From Planctomycetota bacterium (GTDB lineage Bacteria > Planctomycetota > Phycisphaerae > SM23-33 > FEN-1343), in assembly GCA_012514895.1 (NCBI GenBank), contig JAAYZK010000140.1:1-42201 (forward strand): 42,201 nt of DNA, read 5' to 3'. Position numbers and translations under genes: made by a program. Shown in pieces: positions 23,098 through 30,423 of this stretch (the first letter of the stretch is position 1; the number at the start of each line of letters is the position of its first letter). The notes below the pieces were generated by a model. It was not told the origin of the DNA. It was given only the letters and a program-made list of their open reading frames with translations, and ran no database searches.

Positions 23098-24056
23098 CCC
23101 GGTTCGACAAGTCGTTGCTGGCCGATCTGTATCGCACGCTGCTGACGATCCGCGTGTTCGAGACCCAGTGCATCAAGCTCTACCGCACCGGCGAGATCAT
23201 CGGCTACTTCCACCCCTACCTCGGCGAAGAGGCCGTCGCCACGGGGGTCTGTGCCGCGTTGGCCGACGGCGACACCTTCACCAGCACGCATCGCGGCCAC
23301 GGGCACTGCATCGCCGGCGGGGCCGACATCCGGCGGATGCTGGCCGAGCTGCTGGGCAAGGCGATCGGCTACTGCGGCGGGCGGGGCGGGTCGATGCACA
23401 TCGCCGACCTGTCCACCGGGAACCTCGGGGCCAACGGCATCGTCGGGGCGGGCATCCCCATCGGCGTCGGGGCGGCCCTGGGAGCGTCCATCCGCGGCGA
23501 GAAGGCCGTCACGGCGGTGTTCTTCTCCGACGGGGCCTCCAACCAGGGCACGTTCGCCGAGGCGATGAACCTCGCGGCGATCTGGAACCTGCCGGTGATC
23601 TTCGTCCTGGAGAACAACCATTACGCGGTCTCGACCCCCGTCGAAGCCGTCAGCCGCACGAAGGACCTCGCCGAGCGGGCCAGGGGGTACGGGGTGGAAG
23701 CCTTCACCGTCGACGGCAACCACGTGCTGGAGGTCTACCAGCGGGCCTGCGAGGCGGCGGCGACCTGCCGCGACGGCCGCGGGCCGGTGCTGATGGAGTG
23801 CAAGACGTACCGCCACCAGGGCCATCACGTCAACGATCCGGGCCTGTACATGCCCGCCGACCGGCTGGCGTACTACAGGAGCATCGACCCGGTCGACCGC
23901 GGGCGGTCCTTCCTGCTGGCCCACCCCGACAGCACCGAGGCCGACGCCGAGACGATCGAGCGCGAGGTCGAGCAGGCGGTCGCCGACGCGATCGCGTTCG
24001 CGGTCGCCGCGGCCAAGCCCTCGGTGATGCAGTTTCTGCAGGAGGTGGTCGAATGA
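23088..24056 (+). CDS. 2-oxoacid dehydrogenase E1 component, alpha subunit
   Basis: A 322-residue thiamine-diphosphate enzyme subunit of the pyruvate/acetoin/branched-chain dehydrogenase type. It has the family hallmarks STHRGHGHCIAGG (66-78), GGSMHIAD (100-107) and the ThDP-Mg motif SDGASNQG (147-154) with the later N-N pair (176-177). With the beta subunit it decarboxylates a 2-oxoacid, or cleaves acetoin, and passes the acyl group to lipoyl-E2. GAGAGGA lies 7 bases before ATG 23088, which overlaps the regulator's end by 10 bases. The next start overlaps its stop (ATGA), so E1alpha and E1beta are translationally coupled. Similarity is greatest to the acetoin/pyruvate class, but specificity between substrates cannot be settled by eye. 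Confidence 0.9.
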   Translation: MDVTRFDKSLLADLYRTLLTIRVFETQCIKLYRTGEIIGYFHPYLGEEAVATGVCAALADGDTFTSTHRGHGHCIAGGADIRRMLAELLGKAIGYCGGRGGSMHIADLSTGNLGANGIVGAGIPIGVGAALGASIRGEKAVTAVFFSDGASNQGTFAEAMNLAAIWNLPVIFVLENNHYAVSTPVEAVSRTKDLAERARGYGVEAFTVDGNHVLEVYQRACEAAATCRDGRGPVLMECKTYRHQGHHVNDPGLYMPADRLAYYRSIDPVDRGRSFLLAHPDSTEADAETIEREVEQAVADAIAFAVAAAKPSVMQFLQEVVE

Positions 24057-25036
24057 GCGCCGACGGCCGCGTCATCATGTACCGCCAGGCGCTCAACGAG
24101 GCGCTCCGCGAGCAACTGGCGGCCGACCCGACGGTGTTCTGTCTGGGCGTAGGCATCGCCGAGCGGGGCGGATCGTACAAGGTCACCGAGGGGCTGCTGG
24201 AGGCGTTCGGCCCCCGGCGGATCATCGACACGCCCATCAGCGAGGCCAGCTTCACCGGCGCCGCGGTCGGGGCCGCGATCACGGGGATGCGGCCGGTGGT
24301 GGAGATCCTGTTCGTGGATTTCTCGATGCTGGTGCTTGACCAGATCATCAACCAGGCCGCCAAGCTGAAGTTCATGACCGGCGACCAGGGCCGCGTCCCG
24401 ATGGTCCTCCGCACGCAGGGCGGGGCGGGCAACGGCCTGGCGGCGCAGCACTCCCAGTCGCTGGAGGCGATCTTCTACCACGTGCCGGGGCTGAAGCTGG
24501 CGATCCCCTCGACGCCCTACGACGCCAAGGGGCTGCTGGCCGCCGCGATCCGCTGCGACGATCCGGTGATCTTCATGGAGCACAAGCTGCTGTACCAGAC
24601 CTCCGGTCCGGTGCCGCAGGAACCTTACACGATCCCCCTGGGCGTCGGCGACGTCAAGCGGGCCGGGTCGGACGTGACGGTGATCGCATGGTCGGCCATG
24701 GTCGGCCGGGCGCTGGCGGCGGCCGAGCAGTTGGCGGCCGAGGGCATCGACGTCGAGGTGATCGACCCGCGGACGCTGGTGCCGCTGGACGTCGAGCTGA
24801 TCCTCGAGTCGGTCCGCAGGACGAACCGCGCGGTGATCGTCCAGGAGGCGGTCCGCCGCGGAGGCGTGGCGTCCGACATCGCGTCGATCATCCAGGAGCA
24901 GGCGTTCGACCACCTCGACGCGCCGGTAACGATCATCGCGGGCAGGAACACCGCGATCCCGTTCGCGGTGGATCTCGAACGGGCATGCGTGCCGCAGGTG
25001 GAAGACATCACGGCGGGCATACGCGCCTTGCTTTGA
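24053..25036 (+). CDS. 2-oxoacid dehydrogenase E1 component, beta subunit
   Basis: A 327-residue partner of the preceding subunit. It has the transketolase-like pyrimidine-binding domain (about 5-185; RIIDTPISEASFTGAAVGAA and AAQHSQSLEA) and the C-terminal transketolase domain (about 200-325; ADVTVIAWSAMV-type strand, EVIDPRTLVPLD). It shares the active site with the alpha chain at the heterotetramer interface. It starts at ATG 24053 inside the E1alpha stop and is followed by an aldolase gene 33 bases later. The E2 gene comes only after that aldolase, an unusual interruption of an otherwise standard order. Confidence 0.9.
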   Translation: MSADGRVIMYRQALNEALREQLAADPTVFCLGVGIAERGGSYKVTEGLLEAFGPRRIIDTPISEASFTGAAVGAAITGMRPVVEILFVDFSMLVLDQIINQAAKLKFMTGDQGRVPMVLRTQGGAGNGLAAQHSQSLEAIFYHVPGLKLAIPSTPYDAKGLLAAAIRCDDPVIFMEHKLLYQTSGPVPQEPYTIPLGVGDVKRAGSDVTVIAWSAMVGRALAAAEQLAAEGIDVEVIDPRTLVPLDVELILESVRRTNRAVIVQEAVRRGGVASDIASIIQEQAFDHLDAPVTIIAGRNTAIPFAVDLERACVPQVEDITAGIRALL

Positions 25037-25069
25037 ACGGCGCCCTGGAGGCACGAAGGGAGACGGGTC

Positions 25070-25921
25070 ATGGGACTGGTGAACATGACGGCGATGCTGC
25101 AGGCGGCCCGCAAGGGCGGGTACGCGGTCGGGGCGTTCAACATCGTCGACTACAACTCGACGCGGGCGGCGGTGCGGGCGGCCGAGGACCTGAAGGCCCC
25201 GATCATCGTCCAGGTGTCGGTCAAGACCGTCCAGTTCTGGGGCGCCGACGCCCTGGCCGGCTGGATCCGCCAGGTGGCCGGCCCCTCGCCGGTGCCCGTG
25301 GCGTACCACCTGGACCACTGCCGCGACGTCGACGTCGTCCGCCAGTGCATCGACGCCGGCTGGACGTCGGTAATGATCGATGCGTCGCACCTGCCCTACG
25401 AGGAGAACCTCGCGCTGACCCGTCAGGTCTGCGCGATGGCGGCCGAGGCGGGCGTGAGCGTCGAGGCGGAGATGGGCGCGATCGTCGGCGTCGAGGATGA
25501 CATCTTCGTCTCCCAGCGCGACGCCCACCTGGCCGACATCGACCAGGCCGAGGCGTTCTGCCGCGAGGTCGACCTGGCGGTCTTCGCCCCGGCCATCGGC
25601 ACGGCGCACGGCATCTACAAGGGGACGCCCGAAATCGCCTACGACCGCCTGGACGCCATCGCCCGCCGCACGGGGCTGCCCATCGCCCTGCACGGCGGAA
25701 CAGGGCTGGACGATGCGACGTTCAAACGCTGCATCGAGCTGGGCTGTGCCAAGATCAACATCTCAACGGCCCTGAAATACGCCTTCATCGACGGATTCGT
25801 GGATTATCACCTCGCCCGGAAGAAGTACGAGCCGCTCAAGCCCCTCCAGGCGCAGTACGAGGCCGTCTACGCCCTGGTGGCCGGGAACATCCGCCTGTTC
25901 GGCTCGGCGGGGAAGGCCTGA
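25070..25921 (+). CDS. Class II (zinc) ketose-bisphosphate aldolase
   Basis: A 283-residue class II aldolase. The catalytic Asp and zinc ligands are all present: D82 and H83 in YHLDHCRD, E132/E134 in VEAEMG, H180 in GTAHGIYKG and H208 in ALHGGTG. The phosphate-binding loop INISTALK follows. Such enzymes split a ketose-1,6-bisphosphate, or a related phosphorylated ketose, into DHAP and an aldehyde. The length and loop pattern resemble the FbaA/GatY/KbaY/IolJ group and do not point to one substrate. GAAGGGAG lies upstream of ATG 25070. It sits between E1beta and E2, only 8 bases before the latter, so its product is probably fed into the same pathway as the dehydrogenase. Confidence 0.9.
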   Translation: MGLVNMTAMLQAARKGGYAVGAFNIVDYNSTRAAVRAAEDLKAPIIVQVSVKTVQFWGADALAGWIRQVAGPSPVPVAYHLDHCRDVDVVRQCIDAGWTSVMIDASHLPYEENLALTRQVCAMAAEAGVSVEAEMGAIVGVEDDIFVSQRDAHLADIDQAEAFCREVDLAVFAPAIGTAHGIYKGTPEIAYDRLDAIARRTGLPIALHGGTGLDDATFKRCIELGCAKINISTALKYAFIDGFVDYHLARKKYEPLKPLQAQYEAVYALVAGNIRLFGSAGKA

Positions 25922-25929
25922 GGACGACC

Positions 25930-27075
25930 ATGACACCCGTGAAGATGCCCCAGGTGGGCCAGGACATCGCCGCCGCGACGATCATCGAATGGCTCAAGGC
26001 CGAGGGCGACCCCGTCTCCGCCGGCGAGGTCGTCGCTGTGGTCGAGAGCGAGAAAGCCTCCTTCGAGGTCGAAGCCGACACCGACGGCGTCCTGCTCAAG
26101 CGCCTCTACGCCGCCGGCGAGGAAGGCAAGGTCCTCGAACCGATCGCGTGGATCGGCCGGCCGGGCGAGCGCATCCCCGAAGCGGCCGAGGCGCCTCCCG
26201 CCCCGACGCCGGCACCCGCACCGGTACCCGCCGCGCCCGTGGCGGCGGCCGCCGGGGGACGGCCGGCGGTTTCCCCCGTCGCGCGGCGGCTGGCGGCCGA
26301 GCACGGCGTGAACCTGTCGACCCTGGCCGGCACCGGCCCCGGCGGGCGGATCGTCAAAGCCGACGTCCTGGCGGCGGCCGCGCCGGCGCCCCCGCCCGTC
26401 GATCCGCTGCCGGCGGCGGATACGGAGGTGCCTTTCGACCGCATGCGGGCCACGATCGCACGACGGCTGACGCGGGCGTCGCAGACGGTCCCCCACTTCT
26501 CCATCGCCATCGACGTCGACATGACCGAGGCCAACCGCTGGCGCAAATCGCCGGCGGCGGGGACAAAGGTCACCGTCACCGACCTGATCATCCACGCCAC
26601 GGCCCGGGCCCTGCGGGACTACGCCCGCCTCAACGCGATCGTCGACGAGACGAAGCTGACCCTCAGGAGCCGCGTCAACATCGGCGTGGCCACCGCGGTC
26701 GGCAGCGGGCTGCTCGTGCCGGTGATCGCCGATGCGCACACCCTGTCGCTGGCCGGGATCGCCGCCGCCGGTCGTGCCGCCGTCGAGGCCGCGCGCCGGG
26801 GCGTGCTGACCTCGACGGCCGCCGGGACGTTCACGATCAGCTCGCTGGGCATGTACGGCGTGACGCGCTTCACCCCCATCATCAACGCCCCCCAGTGCGC
26901 CATCCTCGCCGTCGCCGCCATCACGCCGCGGGTCGTGCCCGTCGGCGAGGCGATCGGCGTCCGCCAGATGATGACCCTCACGCTCGCCTGCGACCACCGG
27001 GCCATCGACGGGCCCTACGCGGCGGCGTTCCTCAACCGCCTCAAGACGGCCCTGGAGAAGGACTACAGGCCATGA
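25930..27075 (+). CDS. 2-oxoacid dehydrogenase E2 (lipoyl acyltransferase)
   Basis: A 381-residue dihydrolipoamide acyltransferase. The single lipoyl domain (about 1-78) carries K42 in ESEKASFEVEA. A Pro/Ala linker (about 85-110) and the E1/E3-binding domain (about 112-150; VSPVARRLAAEHGVNL, GTGPGGRI) follow. The catalytic domain (about 165-381) ends with H356 and D360 in DHRAIDG. It accepts the acyl group from E1 and transfers it to CoA. The next gene starts within its stop codon (ATGA). No E3 lipoamide dehydrogenase is encoded in the operon, so this complex must borrow one from elsewhere. Confidence 0.93.
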   Translation: MTPVKMPQVGQDIAAATIIEWLKAEGDPVSAGEVVAVVESEKASFEVEADTDGVLLKRLYAAGEEGKVLEPIAWIGRPGERIPEAAEAPPAPTPAPAPVPAAPVAAAAGGRPAVSPVARRLAAEHGVNLSTLAGTGPGGRIVKADVLAAAAPAPPPVDPLPAADTEVPFDRMRATIARRLTRASQTVPHFSIAIDVDMTEANRWRKSPAAGTKVTVTDLIIHATARALRDYARLNAIVDETKLTLRSRVNIGVATAVGSGLLVPVIADAHTLSLAGIAAAGRAAVEAARRGVLTSTAAGTFTISSLGMYGVTRFTPIINAPQCAILAVAAITPRVVPVGEAIGVRQMMTLTLACDHRAIDGPYAAAFLNRLKTALEKDYRP

Positions 27076-27782
27076 CCCTGGAAGCACTGATCTTCGACTG
27101 CGACGGCGTGCTGGTCGACACCGAGAAGGACGGCCACCGCGTGGCGTTCAACCAGGCCTTCGCCGCGATGGGCCTCGACGTCCAGTGGGACGTAGAGCTC
27201 TACGGCGAGCTGCTGGCCGTCGCCGGCGGCAAGGAGCGGATGGCGCACTACTTCACCCGGGCCGGCTGGCCCGACGCCGCCGCCGACCGCGACGCGTTCA
27301 TCAGGAAGCTGCACACCCTCAAGACCGATCGGTTCATGAGCATCATCGCCTCGGGGGGCCTTCCGCTGCGGCCGGGCGTCGCGCGGCTCATCGACGAGGC
27401 GATCGCCGCGGGCATCACGCTGGCGGTGTGCTCGACGAGCAACGAGCGGGCGGTCCACCTCGTGGTCGACACGCTGCTGGGGCCGCGGCGCAAGGCGGCC
27501 TTCGGCGGGATCTTCGCCGGGGACATGGTCCCGCGCAAGAAGCCCGACCCGGCCGTCTATCAGCTCGCCTGCCGGACGCTGGGGCTCAGCCCCGCCGCGT
27601 GCGTCGTCGTCGAGGACAGCGCCAACGGCCTCCGCGCCGCCAAGGCCGCGGGAATGCCCTGCCTGGTCACCGTCAGCACCTACACCGCCGCCGAGGACTT
27701 TTCGGCCGCCGACCGGGTCGTTGCCCACCTGGACGACGGACCGATCACGCTGGCCGACCTCCGCGCCCTCGTGAAAGCCTGA
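27072..27782 (+). CDS. HAD phosphatase, CbbY-like
   Basis: A 236-residue haloacid-dehalogenase-type phosphatase. Motif I is D9-x-D11 (FDCDGVLVDTE), motif II is the CSTSN serine, motif III is the Lys in RKKPDP and motif IV is VVEDSANG. Among HAD proteins the cap region (HRVAFNQAFAAMGLDVQWD, then GGKERMAHYF) closely resembles CbbY, the xylulose-1,5-bisphosphate phosphatase that protects Rubisco. No Calvin-cycle gene is nearby. In this sugar operon a housekeeping role on a misphosphorylated or bisphosphorylated ketose is the simplest reading; beta-phosphoglucomutase is the main alternative. It starts inside the E2 stop codon. The transaldolase-like gene follows after 20 bases. Confidence 0.85.
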   Translation: MTLEALIFDCDGVLVDTEKDGHRVAFNQAFAAMGLDVQWDVELYGELLAVAGGKERMAHYFTRAGWPDAAADRDAFIRKLHTLKTDRFMSIIASGGLPLRPGVARLIDEAIAAGITLAVCSTSNERAVHLVVDTLLGPRRKAAFGGIFAGDMVPRKKPDPAVYQLACRTLGLSPAACVVVEDSANGLRAAKAAGMPCLVTVSTYTAAEDFSAADRVVAHLDDGPITLADLRALVKA

Positions 27783-27802
27783 ATGCCAAGGAGCCCTGCG
27801 CG

Positions 27803-28450
27803 ATGAAACTCTTCCTGGACACCGCCGACGTGAAGGCCGTCCGCCGGGCCCACGCGACCGGCCTGCTGGACGGCGTGACGACCAACCCGGCCAAGATCGC
27901 CGAGGCCGGCCGCCCGTTCCTGGAGGTCGTGCGCGAGATCGCCTCGATCACCCCCGGCCCGGTCAGCGCCGAGGCGATGAGCGCGACGGCGGGCGCCCTG
28001 GTCGACGAGGCGGTGCACCTGGCGTCGCTGGCGCCGAACATCGCCGTCAAGCTGCCGATGACCGTCGAGGGGCTCACCGCGTGCGGCGTGCTGGAGCGGG
28101 AGAAGAACGTCAGGACCAACGTCACGATGGTCTTCTCGGCGCCGCAGGCGTTTCTGGCGATGAAGGCCGGGGCGACGTTCGTGAGCATCGTCCTGAGCCG
28201 CCTGGACGCCGTCGGCAACGACAGCGAGATCCTCGTCAACGACGCGGCCGCCATCAAGCAGAACTACGGCTTCGCGTCGGAGATCATCGCCGGCAGCGTC
28301 AAGACGACCAACCAGGTGATGGCTTGCCTGCGTGCGGGGATCGACATCGCCACCGTGCCCGAGTCGGTCTTCTTCCAGCTCTTCCAGCATCCGCTGACCG
28401 ACGTCGGCCTCGCGCAGTTCGCCGAGGTGTGGAAGGGCGTGAAGGCATGA
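27803..28450 (+). CDS. Fructose-6-phosphate aldolase / transaldolase-type protein
   Basis: A 215-residue small TIM-barrel protein of the FSA/TalC group, with the typical opening MKLFLDTADVKAV and GVTTNPAKI. The Schiff-base lysine is K83 in AVKLPMT, as in fructose-6-phosphate aldolase, and NVTMVFSAPQAF and SVFFQLF are also conserved. Members either cleave fructose-6-phosphate-like ketoses to dihydroxyacetone and an aldehyde-phosphate or act as transaldolases; the choice depends on single active-site residues not resolved here. Relatives also act on sulfo-sugars. AAGGAG (27788-27793) precedes ATG 27803 by 9 bases. The kinase gene begins in its stop codon. Confidence 0.9.
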   Translation: MKLFLDTADVKAVRRAHATGLLDGVTTNPAKIAEAGRPFLEVVREIASITPGPVSAEAMSATAGALVDEAVHLASLAPNIAVKLPMTVEGLTACGVLEREKNVRTNVTMVFSAPQAFLAMKAGATFVSIVLSRLDAVGNDSEILVNDAAAIKQNYGFASEIIAGSVKTTNQVMACLRAGIDIATVPESVFFQLFQHPLTDVGLAQFAEVWKGVKA

Positions 28451-29400
28451 GCGGGCCGCGCAGCATCCTGGCGTTCGGCGAACTGCTGTGGGACCTGCTG
28501 CCCGGCGGCGCCGCCACGCTCGGCGGGGCCCCGTTCAACTTCGCCTACCGCGTGAAGGAACAGGGCGACCGCGCCCGTATCGTCAGCCGCCTGGGGCGCG
28601 ACGACTACGGCCGCCGCGCCGCCGAGCGCCTGGCGGCGCTGGGGATGAGCGATGCGTGCGTGCAGTGGGACGACCGGCGCCCCACCGGCACCGTGATCGT
28701 CAGCCTCGACGGCGCCGGCCAGCCCGACTACGTCATCGTCCCCGACGTCGCCTACGATCGCGTCGAGGCGACCGACGCGGTCCTCACCGAGGCCGCCCGC
28801 GCCGACTGCATCTGTTTCGGCACGCTCATCCAGCGCACCGCCGGCGCCCGGGCGGCGCTGCGGGCGATTCTCGACGCCGCCCCCGCGACGGCGGTGCGGC
28901 TGCTGGACATCAACCTGCGCAAGGACTGCCACAGTCCCGAGTCGATCGCCGCGTCGCTGGAAGAGGCGACGATCCTCAAGCTCAACGAGACGGAGGCCGC
29001 AGCCCTGGCTGGCCTGTTCGACCTGCCCGACCGGTCGATCCCGGCGTTCTGCGCCGAGATGATCGGCCGGTGGGACCTGACGCACTGCGTCGTGACGCTC
29101 GGGGCCTGCGGCGCGTTCGCCGACGGCGCCGAGACGGGGCCCGTGTACGAGCCGGGCTACCGCGTTGCGATGGTCGACCCCCTCGGTTCGGGCGACGCGT
29201 TCGTCGCGGCCTTCATCTGCCGCCTGCTGCGGGGCGAGCCGCTGGGCACGTGCCTCCATCACGGCAACGTGCTCGGCGCCATCGTCGCCACGCAGGCCGG
29301 CGCCACCGAACCGATCGATTCGGAGGTCCGCGAAGCCTTCACCGCATCACACCACGAACGGCTCGTCGAGCCGTCTTTGAAAACGTTCATGAATGGATAG
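28447..29400 (+). CDS. PfkB-family carbohydrate kinase
   Basis: A 317-residue ribokinase-like sugar kinase with the usual fructokinase opening (ILAFGELLWDLLPGG, then LGGAPFNFAYR) and the catalytic segment MVDPLGSGDAFVAAF, where the Asp of GSGD is the base. It phosphorylates the primary hydroxyl of a sugar with ATP in the cytoplasm. Fructokinase, 5-dehydro-2-deoxygluconokinase and sulfofructose kinase belong to the same family and cannot be distinguished by eye; the N-terminal region looks most like fructokinases. It starts in the transaldolase stop (ATGA) and is followed 10 bases later by the isomerase, suggesting an isomerise-then-phosphorylate order. Confidence 0.9.
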   Translation: MSGPRSILAFGELLWDLLPGGAATLGGAPFNFAYRVKEQGDRARIVSRLGRDDYGRRAAERLAALGMSDACVQWDDRRPTGTVIVSLDGAGQPDYVIVPDVAYDRVEATDAVLTEAARADCICFGTLIQRTAGARAALRAILDAAPATAVRLLDINLRKDCHSPESIAASLEEATILKLNETEAAALAGLFDLPDRSIPAFCAEMIGRWDLTHCVVTLGACGAFADGAETGPVYEPGYRVAMVDPLGSGDAFVAAFICRLLRGEPLGTCLHHGNVLGAIVATQAGATEPIDSEVREAFTASHHERLVEPSLKTFMNG

Positions 29401-29410
29401 AGGCTCAGCC

Positions 29411-30415
29411 ATGAAACCGATACGGATCAGCATGGGGATCTGGGGCAACACGAACCTGGTCGATCGCTTCAACACCAAGGGCTTCGGCGAGGAGGTCGCG
29501 GTGCTCGACCGCATCCGCCAGATCGGCCAGATCGACGGCGTGGACGGCATCGAACTGCACCTGCCGACCGAGATCAACGACACGAACGCCGATGACGTCG
29601 CCCGCGTGCTCGACGATCACAACCTCCAGATCGTCCAACTCTGCGGCCACACGTGGACCGAGAAGAAGTACAAGCACGGCGCCCTGGCCGACTCCAACCC
29701 CGCCGTCCGCCAGGGGGCCGTCGACCGCGTCCGGGCGGCCCTGGACATGGGCGCGCGGTTCAACGTGCCCATCAGCGTTCTGTGGCCCGCCACGGACGGC
29801 AACGACTTCCCCCTCCAGGCCGACTATCTCGCCCTCTACGAGCGCTACGTCCAGAGCTGCCGGCGGATCCTCGACCACGTCCACGCCAACGGCTACGCCA
29901 CCAAGGTGTGCATCGAGCCCAAACCCTTCGAGCCCCGCACGCACATCATGATGGGCAACACCGCCCAGGCATTGTGCATCGTCAACGAGATCGACGACCC
30001 CAGCTTCGGCATCAACCTCGACGTCGGCCACGCCATGATCGCCTCGGAGAACGTGGAGGATCAGCTCTCGCTGATCTGCCGGTACGGCAAGCTCTACCAC
30101 ACGCACTTCAACGACAACGACCAGCAGTGCGACGCCGACCTGCCGCCCGGGACGATCAACTTCCTGCGGCTCGTGCAGATCCTCTACGTCCTCGACCAGG
30201 TCGGCTACGACGGCTGGTTCGGCCTGGACCTGTTCCCCTACCGCGACGATCCCCGCAAATTCATCGAGATCTCCCGCGACAACCTCCACAAGGCCGCCGC
30301 CGTCGTCGATCTCATGAACGAAAACGGCGCCCGCGACCTCCGCGCCGCCGGGACGGGCGGGCCGGAGATGGCGATTCTGATGCGCGACTGCATGGGCAAG
30401 GTGCTGGCGGGATAG
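29411..30415 (+). CDS. Xylose-isomerase-like TIM-barrel sugar isomerase
   Basis: A 334-residue TIM barrel of the xylose isomerase / AP-endonuclease-2 superfamily. The active-site strand IEPKPFEP (168-175; E169 and K171) is almost that of true xylose isomerases. The further candidate metal ligands are D204 and H207 in NLDVGHA, H230/H232 and D235 in HTHFND, and D273 in GLDLFPYR. It probably interconverts an aldose and a ketose with divalent metal. It is shorter than standard XylA (about 390-440) and lacks the dimer arm, so a related sugar is more likely than xylose itself. ATG 29411 has AGAGG ahead of it; an earlier ATG at 29393 overlaps the kinase gene. It is the last gene of the operon and converges with selB 8 bases on. 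Confidence 0.83.
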   Translation: MKPIRISMGIWGNTNLVDRFNTKGFGEEVAVLDRIRQIGQIDGVDGIELHLPTEINDTNADDVARVLDDHNLQIVQLCGHTWTEKKYKHGALADSNPAVRQGAVDRVRAALDMGARFNVPISVLWPATDGNDFPLQADYLALYERYVQSCRRILDHVHANGYATKVCIEPKPFEPRTHIMMGNTAQALCIVNEIDDPSFGINLDVGHAMIASENVEDQLSLICRYGKLYHTHFNDNDQQCDADLPPGTINFLRLVQILYVLDQVGYDGWFGLDLFPYRDDPRKFIEISRDNLHKAAAVVDLMNENGARDLRAAGTGGPEMAILMRDCMGKVLAG

Positions 30416-30423
30416 GCGAGCCG

